From positions 62,001 to 126,000 of the forward strand of contig NZ_SWKN01000009.1 of assembly GCF_005871185.1 (NCBI RefSeq): 64,000 nucleotides of DNA. Reading direction: 5' to 3'. Below are positions 57,158 through 64,000 of the stretch, in pieces. The DNA comes from Limnobacter alexandrii (GTDB taxonomy: Bacteria; Pseudomonadota; Gammaproteobacteria; Burkholderiales; Burkholderiaceae_B). The notes beneath the pieces are model-generated. The model ran no database searches, was not told the origin of the DNA, and saw only the letters and a list, made by a program, of their open reading frames with translations. Both the position numbers and the translations under genes were made by a program. How positions within the stretch are numbered: the stretch's first letter is position 1; every line of letters starts with the position of its first letter.

Positions 57158-58951
57158 TTAGTTGGCAGAAAAAAGCACCATGTCGTGTGCATCAACCACT
57201 TTCGCCACGGGCACCCAGCCTCGCAAACTGTTGATCAACCACACTTCTTCGGCGCGCTGCAAGTCTTGCACATTCAGTGTAGTTTGCCGAATCGTATTTT
57301 CCCTTAAAAGGCGGGCACGCAACACCCCGGGTAGCAAATAAGTACTGGCACGCTCACAAATTTGTGGTGTTAACCACTCGCCATCAATTTTTAACACCAC
57401 ATTGCAACGGCAGGTTTCAAGCAACAAACCTTGCGCGTTAAAAAGCAAAACATCAAAAGCACCGTTGGCCTGGCGCTGGAAACTTTCATACTCCGGTCGA
57501 TAGGTGGTTTTGTGAAGTACAAATTCAGGCTTGCCCCGCATGGCTGAATCTGCCAAACGCAGTAGCACCGGGCTTTCATCCAACTTCATTTCATGCAGCT
57601 CAACTTGCAATTCACCGCACGCATCCAGCAAACAGCGCGCGCGGAAAGTTCCATTCGGGTTTTTGTTTGCAACGGTGCTTAAGTGAAGGCGTACATCTTG
57701 CTCGTCAAACAGATAAGAAAACTGCCTGGCCGACCTGTCCATCCGCTTCAAATGATCGTCCAGATGAAGCCACTGCCCATGCTCCAGACGCAAAGTTTCA
57801 AGCACCTTGAAGTCGCAAGTGGCTTCACGTAAAAAAGCAGTTTTTTGCCACCACTCTTTTTTTTCATCATTGACCGTGGAGTACCAAGTAATACCACTAC
57901 CAACGCCGTACTCCAGTTCATCGGCCTGTTCAATGACAGTGCGAATAGGAACATTGAACTGCACTTGTCCACCAGGGCTCAATACACCAAGAGCACCACA
58001 ATAGAATTTCCGAGGGGCTTGCTCCCATTGGGCGATTCGCAACATGGCCTGTGATTTCGGTGCTCCGGTCACACTGCCACATGGGAAAAGGGCTGCAAAG
58101 AGATCTGCCAAGGCAATACCCGGCAAAGTTCGCCCCGAAATACTGGAGGTCATTTGGTCCACTGTGGGCAAATGCATGACATCAAACAAGGAGCGCACCT
58201 GCACCGACTTGGCCTGGCACACCTTCGCCATGTCATTGCGCAACAAATCAACAATCATGACATTCTCAGCTCGATCTTTTTCGCTGTCACTGAGTACATC
58301 CACACTGCCGGCAACAGGTCGGCGGGTGCCTTTCATCGGTGCTGTTTGTAACTCATTGCCATCCCAACGAAAAAACAATTCGGGCGACAAGCTGATTGCA
58401 TTGAACACGCTACCGCGCAAAAACAAACTTTGTGGTGCAGGCTGGCTTGCGTAGAGATGCTGGAATAAGGCCCAGGCATCCAGCCGTGGATTGGCTGCTT
58501 TAAGCCGAGTGGTCAGGTTGATTTGATAAAACTCGCCAGCCTCAATGGCCTGCTGAACCTGCTGGTAAGTTTCTTGATAATGTTGCCCGGTTTGCTGATC
58601 CAGCCAAGGCATGAATTTCGATTCAATCGGCAAGCGTTGCAATTGCGATTGGCGCAGCACACTCACCTGCTTCGGTTCAAATGCATGAAACTCAAGCAAA
58701 GGGAAATGATTGGAAGCACGCACAGGCAAGGCAGAATCGAAAACCGGTGCAGCTTCATAACTTAAACCGCCCACGACATACAAGCCCTGTTTGGACAAAT
58801 CATGCGCGTGTGCAATCATCGCCTTCACTTCACTTGAATTGAAGGTACTGAGCACCTGGGCAGGTTCGCCGTGCGCAACACACAGACCATCTGCGACCTC
58901 TGCATGGGTCATGCTTGCATGCCAAGCAGCAGAAACCAAAGGTGAATGCAT
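57158..58951 (-). CDS. pabB-pabC: Fused aminodeoxychorismate synthase component I / aminodeoxychorismate lyase
   Basis: Makes 4-aminobenzoate for folate. 597 residues in two parts. Residues about 1-375 are a chorismate-binding PabB domain (EFYQINLTTRL, MKGTRRP, RAENVMIVDLLRNDMAKVC, FPCGSVTGAPKSQAM, GVGSGITWYS). Residues about 385-597 are a class IV PLP aminotransferase-type PabC (LHKTTYRPEY with the PLP lysine, LLETCRCNVVLKI, YLLPGVLRARLL). A separate PabA glutaminase must be elsewhere. First in a run with the antiporter 30 bases downstream. Confidence 0.92.
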   Translation of the reverse strand: MHSPLVSAAWHASMTHAEVADGLCVAHGEPAQVLSTFNSSEVKAMIAHAHDLSKQGLYVVGGLSYEAAPVFDSALPVRASNHFPLLEFHAFEPKQVSVLRQSQLQRLPIESKFMPWLDQQTGQHYQETYQQVQQAIEAGEFYQINLTTRLKAANPRLDAWALFQHLYASQPAPQSLFLRGSVFNAISLSPELFFRWDGNELQTAPMKGTRRPVAGSVDVLSDSEKDRAENVMIVDLLRNDMAKVCQAKSVQVRSLFDVMHLPTVDQMTSSISGRTLPGIALADLFAALFPCGSVTGAPKSQAMLRIAQWEQAPRKFYCGALGVLSPGGQVQFNVPIRTVIEQADELEYGVGSGITWYSTVNDEKKEWWQKTAFLREATCDFKVLETLRLEHGQWLHLDDHLKRMDRSARQFSYLFDEQDVRLHLSTVANKNPNGTFRARCLLDACGELQVELHEMKLDESPVLLRLADSAMRGKPEFVLHKTTYRPEYESFQRQANGAFDVLLFNAQGLLLETCRCNVVLKIDGEWLTPQICERASTYLLPGVLRARLLRENTIRQTTLNVQDLQRAEEVWLINSLRGWVPVAKVVDAHDMVLFSAN

Positions 58952-59009
58952 CGCAAGAAACGCCTGAACTGCCTCGAAGCGCCAATTGTAACGCGGCTTA
59001 GCCTAGAAC

Positions 59010-60212
59010 TTAGCGGCCTGACTGACCCAGGTGGAAGAACTCGTACACGGCCTCGCGCTTGGCGATGGTGTCGGCAATACCCATGCGTATCAATTCACGC
59101 GTGTAGTTTGCTTCAAACAACAGATAGCTGGCCAATGAAGAACCGCTGGCTTCGGTCGCGCCCAAGGCCGACAGCAAGGTGCGCACCGGGCGGGGCAAGT
59201 CTTGAGTGTGGCGCGCAGCAATTTCATCAATTCGCTCAGACGGCGAAATCACCAACAACTCAATCGGTTTCAATGTGGTTTTGGTCGCCATCTCGGGTGG
59301 CAACAAACCCAGGGTTTTGTTCACCCTGCTTAAGCGTTCAATGTCGATGGACAAACTGTCCAGAAAAATGGAGGCCATGGCATGGCCCGCAATTTGAGCC
59401 AAACTGGGGTAGGCATTTTGAACTTCAACGCGCTGGGTATGATCGTGGTCTGATTGACTGGAACCAATCACCATCACGCGGTTGGCACCCAGATGAATTG
59501 CCGGGCTGATCGGGGCCAGTTGCCGAATTGAACCATCGCCAAAATGCTCCATCTGCCCTTCAATATTCAGCTTCACCGCAGGGAACACAAATGGAATTGC
59601 TGCGGAGGCCAGCAAATGCTCGACTGTAATTCGGTCGGGCAATGCGACGCGCTGGGTTCTGGCCCAACTTTCAATCGCCTTTTGAGTCTGAAAAAATGTC
59701 ACGCTGCGACCAGAACTGTAGCTGGAGGCAGTCACTGCCAACGCATGAATGGTGCCGTTCTCCAGCGCTTCGTCCAGCCTGCGAAAATGCAGCAACTGAT
59801 GCATCAAATGCGACAGGGGAGAATTGTCGAGCAAACACTTCGGGCGCTTGCGCAGCATCCAGCCAATTGAAAGCGCAGACAGCCAGCGCGCGCCGGTGCG
59901 AATAATGCCCAGAGAATCCGAGCGGAACACTTGGTCTGAGCTGAAGTTTTCCCAAACTTTCAGCATGCGGTCCGTAGACTGATAAAAATTGCGCCCTGCG
60001 CAGGCCAGGGCAGCGGCGTTGATTGCGCCAGCAGAGGTACCACACAAAATCTTGAATGGAAAATCAAACTCTCGCTTGTTCTCCTGTTCAAACCACTTGG
60101 CAAGTTGATGGAGCACGCCAACCTGGTAAGCAGCGCGGGCACCACCACCCGACAGCACCAGTCCGGTGATGTCATCGTGATCGTCAGTGTGAAATGTGTC
60201 GTGTTCGCTCAT
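59010..60212 (-). CDS. Patatin-like phospholipase
   Basis: About 400 residues of the RssA/patatin family of Ser-Asp acyl hydrolases. The oxyanion loop LVLSGGGARAAYQVGVL, the nucleophile in CGTSAGAINAA (Ser about 60) and the catalytic Asp in HFGDGSIRQLAP are all visible. The C-terminal 150 residues carry no recognisable domain. There is no signal peptide. ATG 60212 is preferred; GTG 60230 is an alternative. Confidence 0.87.
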   Translation of the reverse strand: MSEHDTFHTDDHDDITGLVLSGGGARAAYQVGVLHQLAKWFEQENKREFDFPFKILCGTSAGAINAAALACAGRNFYQSTDRMLKVWENFSSDQVFRSDSLGIIRTGARWLSALSIGWMLRKRPKCLLDNSPLSHLMHQLLHFRRLDEALENGTIHALAVTASSYSSGRSVTFFQTQKAIESWARTQRVALPDRITVEHLLASAAIPFVFPAVKLNIEGQMEHFGDGSIRQLAPISPAIHLGANRVMVIGSSQSDHDHTQRVEVQNAYPSLAQIAGHAMASIFLDSLSIDIERLSRVNKTLGLLPPEMATKTTLKPIELLVISPSERIDEIAARHTQDLPRPVRTLLSALGATEASGSSLASYLLFEANYTRELIRMGIADTIAKREAVYEFFHLGQSGR

Positions 60213-60243
60213 GAAACCATTGTGCGACACATTTTGATTGAGT

Positions 60244-60283
60244 TAAAACAAAAACAGGCATGCCTTGCATGCCCATTTGTTGT
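60244..60283 (-). terminator. Rho-independent terminator of maeB
   Basis: GGCATGC (60257-60263), CTT loop, GCATGCC (60267-60273), a perfect 7-bp stem extended by AAAACAA/TTGTTTT flanks. On the minus strand it is followed by TGTTTTTGTTTT. It ends the maeB message before the patatin gene. Confidence 0.75.
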
Positions 60284-60297
60284 TTTAAAATGCAAAC

Positions 60298-62613
60298 TCA
60301 GATCGAGCTGACGCGTTCCGAATTGGCGTCCAGTACAGCCAAGGCTGTCATGTTCACAATGCGACGCACCGTGGCAGACGCGGTCAGGATGTGTACAGGT
60401 TTGTCCGACCCCAACAAAATTGGACCCACCGCAATGCCGTTGCCAGCCGCTGATTTCAACAGGTTGTACGAAATATTGGCGGCGTCAATATTTGGGCACA
60501 CCAGCAAATTGGCCTCGCCCGTTAAGGTTGAACCCGAGAAGATGGTGTTACGAACCTGTTCATCAATGGCGCAATCACCGTGCATTTCACCGTCTACTTC
60601 CAGCCACGGTGCAATGTTGCGAAGAATTTGAAGCGCTTCGCGCATTTTCACAGCTGAGGGCTGGTTGCTCGAACCAAAGTTGGAATGCGACAACAAGGCT
60701 GCCTTGGGCTGTACGCCCAGGCGCAGCATTTCCTCAGCAGCCATCAAGGTGATTTCTGCAATTTGCTCGGCAGTGGGGTCGTAGTTCACATGGGTGTCGA
60801 CCAAAAACACCTGGCGGTTGGTCAACATCAATCCATTCATGGCACCGTAAGTGTTGCAACCGGCGCGACGGCCCAGCACTTGATCCACATAGTGCAAGTG
60901 CAGTGAATGGGTACCAAAGGTTCCGCAAATCATGCCATCTGCGTTGCCTTTGTGAATCATCATCGATCCAATCAAGGTATTGCGGCGACGCATTTCAATT
61001 TTGGCGTAGGCCTCGGTAACACCCTTGCGCTTGGTCAAATCATGGTACATGCGCCAGTAATCTTTGTAGCGCTCGTCGTATTCGGGGTTGATCAGTTCAA
61101 AATCAACACCAGGTTTAATACGCAAGCCAAAACGCTCCAGGCGGCGCTCGATCACAGCTGGGCGACCAATCATGATTGGCTTTGCAATGGCTTCGTCGAC
61201 CACCACCTGTACCGCACGCATTACTCGCTCGTCTTCACCTTCAGCAAACACAATGCGGGAGGTTTCCGGTGTTTCAGCCACACAACGTTTGGCCACCGCG
61301 AAAATCGGCTTCATGAATGTGCCTGAGTGGTACACAAACTGCTGCAACTGGTCTTTGTAAGCTTCCAGGTCTGCGATTGGGCGAGTAGCCACACCGCTTT
61401 CCATGGCTGCCTTCGCCACGGCAGGCGCGATGTGTACGATGAGGCGGGGATCGAAAGGTTTGGGAATCAGGTACTCAGGGCCAAAACTGAGGTTTTGGGT
61501 GCGGTAGGCTGACGCCACCACATCGGATTGCTCTTTGCGTGCCAGTTCCGCCACAGCGCGTACAGCCGCAATTTCCATTTCTTTGGTGATGGTAGTGGCC
61601 CCCACATCCAGCGCACCCCTGAAAATAAAGGGGAAGCACAGCACGTTGTTCACCTGGTTTGGATAGTCGGTACGGCCGGTGCACATAATTGCATCGTCAC
61701 GCACCTCCTTCACCTGCTCTGGCAAAATTTCCGGTGTGGGGTTGGCCAGAGCCAAAATCAGAGGCTTTGCGGCCATGGCACGTACCATGTCTTGCTTTAA
61801 CACACCGCCTGCTGACAAGCCCAAAAATACATCCGCGTCTTTGATGACATCAGCCAAAGTACGGGCGGGTGTGTCTTGCGCAAACAGGTCTTTGTCCGGG
61901 TCCATATTCGTAGGACGGCCTTTGTAAACCACCCCATCAATGTCGGTGACCCACACATTTTTGCGGGGTAAGCCCAGCTCGACCAGCAGCTCGAGGCAAG
62001 CCAATGCGGCGGCACCCGCACCAGACACCACAAATTTCACTTCATCCAGTTTCTTCCCGATCACTTCAAGACCATTCAGGATGGCCGCACCCACGACAAT
62101 GGCTGTGCCGTGCTGATCATCGTGAAATACAGGAATGTTCATGCGCCCACGCAAGGCACGCTCAACCTTGAAGCAGTCAGGTGCCTTGATGTCTTCCAGA
62201 TTGATGCCGCCAAATGTCGGCTCAAGCGATGCAATAATCTCAATCAGCTTGTCGGGGTCGTTCTCGTTGATTTCAATGTCGAACACATCAATGCCGGCAA
62301 ACTTTTTGAACAGCACTGCCTTGCCTTCCATCACGGGTTTGGCGGCCAGTGGGCCGATATTGCCCAAACCGAGTACCGCTGTGCCATTGGTGACAACACC
62401 CACCAGGTTTGCCTTGGCGGTGTAACGTACCGCAGTAGATGGGTCTGCTTCGATTTCTTCACAGGCCGCGGCAACACCGGGAGAATAGGCCAAGGCAAGG
62501 TCGCGCTGGTTAACCAGGCTTTTGGTCGCTGAAATCTGCAATTTCCCGGGTTTGGGGAACTCGTGATATTCCAGGGCTGCTTGCCGGAAGCGCTGATCCA
62601 TAGGTTGAGCCAT
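60298..62613 (-). CDS. maeB: NADP-dependent malic enzyme with phosphotransacetylase-like domain
   Basis: Decarboxylates malate to pyruvate with NADPH formation. About 771 residues: malic enzyme domain ([76 protein letters not shown]) up to about 430, then a PTA-like domain ([16 protein letters not shown] to [18 protein letters not shown]) that is thought to be regulatory and binds acetyl-CoA. ATG 62613 is chosen over an in-frame ATG ten codons upstream, as [13 protein letters not shown] is the usual start. Confidence 0.95.
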   Translation of the reverse strand: MAQPMDQRFRQAALEYHEFPKPGKLQISATKSLVNQRDLALAYSPGVAAACEEIEADPSTAVRYTAKANLVGVVTNGTAVLGLGNIGPLAAKPVMEGKAVLFKKFAGIDVFDIEINENDPDKLIEIIASLEPTFGGINLEDIKAPDCFKVERALRGRMNIPVFHDDQHGTAIVVGAAILNGLEVIGKKLDEVKFVVSGAGAAALACLELLVELGLPRKNVWVTDIDGVVYKGRPTNMDPDKDLFAQDTPARTLADVIKDADVFLGLSAGGVLKQDMVRAMAAKPLILALANPTPEILPEQVKEVRDDAIMCTGRTDYPNQVNNVLCFPFIFRGALDVGATTITKEMEIAAVRAVAELARKEQSDVVASAYRTQNLSFGPEYLIPKPFDPRLIVHIAPAVAKAAMESGVATRPIADLEAYKDQLQQFVYHSGTFMKPIFAVAKRCVAETPETSRIVFAEGEDERVMRAVQVVVDEAIAKPIMIGRPAVIERRLERFGLRIKPGVDFELINPEYDERYKDYWRMYHDLTKRKGVTEAYAKIEMRRRNTLIGSMMIHKGNADGMICGTFGTHSLHLHYVDQVLGRRAGCNTYGAMNGLMLTNRQVFLVDTHVNYDPTAEQIAEITLMAAEEMLRLGVQPKAALLSHSNFGSSNQPSAVKMREALQILRNIAPWLEVDGEMHGDCAIDEQVRNTIFSGSTLTGEANLLVCPNIDAANISYNLLKSAAGNGIAVGPILLGSDKPVHILTASATVRRIVNMTALAVLDANSERVSSI

Positions 62614-62741
62614 ATAATCGTCTCTTTGAGGTGAAGTGAACAACAGAACCGAAAATTATAGGCGCAGCCAGAGATGCTGTCCCTAGGGGTTTCCACAAAT
62701 CGCGCAACTTGTTCGCGCCTCTCCCTAACAATGGTGAAGAA

Positions 62742-63908
62742 TTGAAGCAGTCCAGTCTCAGCAATATTGTTCAACCCTTTCATGTCATGGAACTGGTCAA
62801 GCAGGCCGATGCGCTCGAAGCCGAAGGCAAGCCTGTGATCCACCTGTCGATCGGCGAACCTGACTTCCCAATGCCCCAACCCGTTCAAGACGCCCTCTTG
62901 CAAGCCGTTTCAGCGCAAAAAAGCCGTTATACGGCAGCCTTGGGTTTAACGGAATTGCGCGAAGCCGTCAGCAATTACTACCAAACAGCATTTCAAGTGG
63001 ATGTGCCTGCGCGGCAAATCGTGATCACATCCGGTGCATCTGCTGCGCTGATGTATGCCTGCCTTGCCTTGATCAACCGCGACCAGTCAGTTCTTCTGGC
63101 CGATCCGGGGTACCCCTGCAACAAGACTTTCGTGCAAATGGCGGGCGGATTGCCTGAATTTGTACAAACTCAGGAAGAACAGAACTTTCAACCCAGCTGG
63201 GAGGACTTGGCCAATCAGTGGACCCAAAACACCGCGGGCGTGCTGCTGGCCTCTCCCAACAATCCGACTGGCACACAGCTTAGGTTTGATGCCATGCGAG
63301 AAATTGCAAATGGAGTCAGGGAGAAAGGCGGATTCTTGATTGTTGACGAGATTTATCAATCCCTGTGTTATGACCAGGCCGCGCAAAGCATTCTTCAGCT
63401 AAGCGGCGCACCTGGACCTGACACACCGCTTGTGGTGATCAACAGTTTCTCGAAGTACTTCGGCATGACCGGGTTGCGTCTGGGCTGGATGGTCGTGCCC
63501 GATGCATTGCTTCCAGCCATTGAGCGGTTTGCACAAAACCTGAGCATTTGCCCCAACACGCCAGCCCAGTGGGCCGCGCTGGCCTGCTTCACACCGGAAA
63601 CACTGGCCATTTGTGAACAACGTCGACAGATATTCAAAGCCCGAAGAGACTTCTTGGTGAGGGAGCTGCCAAACGCTGGGATCGAATTGCACTCGACACC
63701 GAATTCGGCTTTCTATATCTACGCCAAGGCGCCCTACAACAGCGAAAACTATTGCAGGGATTTGCTGGAAAAAAATTGGGTATGTGCAGTACCCGGAAAA
63801 GATTTCTCTCAATACCGGGGGGATGAAATGCTGCGTTTGTCGTATGCCAATTCGATGGAAAACCTTGAGCTTGCCATCGAACGGATACATCAATTCAATT
63901 GCGGTTAG
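62742..63908 (+). CDS. Class I/II pyridoxal-phosphate aminotransferase
   Basis: About 389 residues. The N-terminal VQPFHVMELVKQADALE and HLSIGEPDFPMP, the ASPNNPTG stretch (about 175-182), and the PLP lysine in INSFSKYFGMTGLRLGWM (about 232-249) fit an aspartate/alanine-type transaminase. The exact substrate cannot be read. The start is unclear, because no ATG precedes the conserved region: TTG 62742 (after GGTGAAGAA) or TTG 62709 are candidates. Divergent from maeB. Its stop overlaps the stop of the next, minus-strand gene. Confidence 0.88.
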   Translation: MKQSSLSNIVQPFHVMELVKQADALEAEGKPVIHLSIGEPDFPMPQPVQDALLQAVSAQKSRYTAALGLTELREAVSNYYQTAFQVDVPARQIVITSGASAALMYACLALINRDQSVLLADPGYPCNKTFVQMAGGLPEFVQTQEEQNFQPSWEDLANQWTQNTAGVLLASPNNPTGTQLRFDAMREIANGVREKGGFLIVDEIYQSLCYDQAAQSILQLSGAPGPDTPLVVINSFSKYFGMTGLRLGWMVVPDALLPAIERFAQNLSICPNTPAQWAALACFTPETLAICEQRRQIFKARRDFLVRELPNAGIELHSTPNSAFYIYAKAPYNSENYCRDLLEKNWVCAVPGKDFSQYRGDEMLRLSYANSMENLELAIERIHQFNCG

Positions 63909-64000
63909 CCTTCTGAGCCAGCAACAGTCACAGCAGAAACCTTCTCGGCTTTCTCACGTGATGCCACCAAATGGCCCTGCTGGTAAGCGGAGTCGATTCG
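63905..64000 (-). CDS. C-terminal fragment of an unknown gene (cut by window edge)
   Basis: The minus strand is open from the right edge to a TAA at 63905-63907. It encodes 31 residues, ending QQGHLVASREKAEKVSAVTV and then AGSEG. The stop overlaps the aminotransferase stop (convergent), which is common here between real genes. Too short to identify. Confidence 0.5.
   Translation of the reverse strand, partial: RIDSAYQQGHLVASREKAEKVSAVTVAGSEG

Noticed and set aside
55043-57307. Two long plus-strand frames (360 and 376 codons) opposite mgtE, the antiporter and part of pabBC
   Set aside because: They mirror conserved genes, are rich in His/Gln/Cys, and have no recognisable domain.

Overview
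The window reads as one continuous stretch of a betaproteobacterial chromosome, probably Burkholderiales. I infer this from the gene orders dusB-fis-purH-ruvC-ruvA-ruvB and ybgC-tolQRAB-pal-cpoB, moderate GC content, and protein signatures typical of that group. A Limnobacter-like organism is my best guess, but I have no search to confirm it. Gene density is very high, most genes are core, and I see no phage, transposase, integrase or CRISPR array.

Layout. 1-5.9 kb (minus strand): purine genes purC-purE-purK, separated by a clear terminator from the glycolytic run pgk-pyk-fba. 5.9-8.5 kb: a convergent, 3'-overlapping pair of a rhombosortase and a subtilisin-like protease that carries a GlyGly-CTERM sorting tail. 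8.7-11.8 kb (minus): tkt and gap. 11.9-25.2 kb (plus): rsmE, an SSADH-type dehydrogenase, glyQ-glyS-gmhB-plsC-ygjP-gloA, then dusB-fis-purH-ruvCAB. 25.2-25.6 kb: a repeat-containing intergenic region with a possible 29-codon gene. 25.6-27.2 kb (minus): a wax-ester-synthase/DGAT gene. 27.3-32.5 kb (plus): the complete Tol-Pal cluster. 32.6-33.9 kb: a TsuA/YeeE-like transporter and a CAU tRNA.

The accessory part is 34-44 kb. It holds a secreted AA5 copper-radical oxidase (glyoxal/galactose-oxidase type) with a structured leader, translationally coupled to an unrecognised secreted protein whose predicted mature N-terminus is histidine. Convergent to these is a three-gene unit: a FabR-like TetR regulator, a HAD-UbiA fusion resembling decaprenyl-phosphate phosphoribosyltransferase, and a GT39/ArnT-like membrane glycosyltransferase. 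Next comes a two-component pair: a LuxR-type response regulator that ends at an in-frame TAG exactly where its family has a conserved Gln, and a multi-pass hybrid histidine kinase with a degenerate receiver-like tail.

44-64 kb is mostly housekeeping again: mepM-type peptidase and anmK (wall remodelling and recycling), tyrS, a phosphoglycerate-mutase-like phosphatase, glyA-nrdR-ribD-ribE. A minus-strand run follows (pabB-pabC fusion, antiporter, mgtE, a fused pair of arsenosugar-type transferases, DUF3047 protein), then a patatin-like phospholipase, maeB and an aminotransferase. The first and last genes (purK and an unknown C-terminus) are cut by the window edges.
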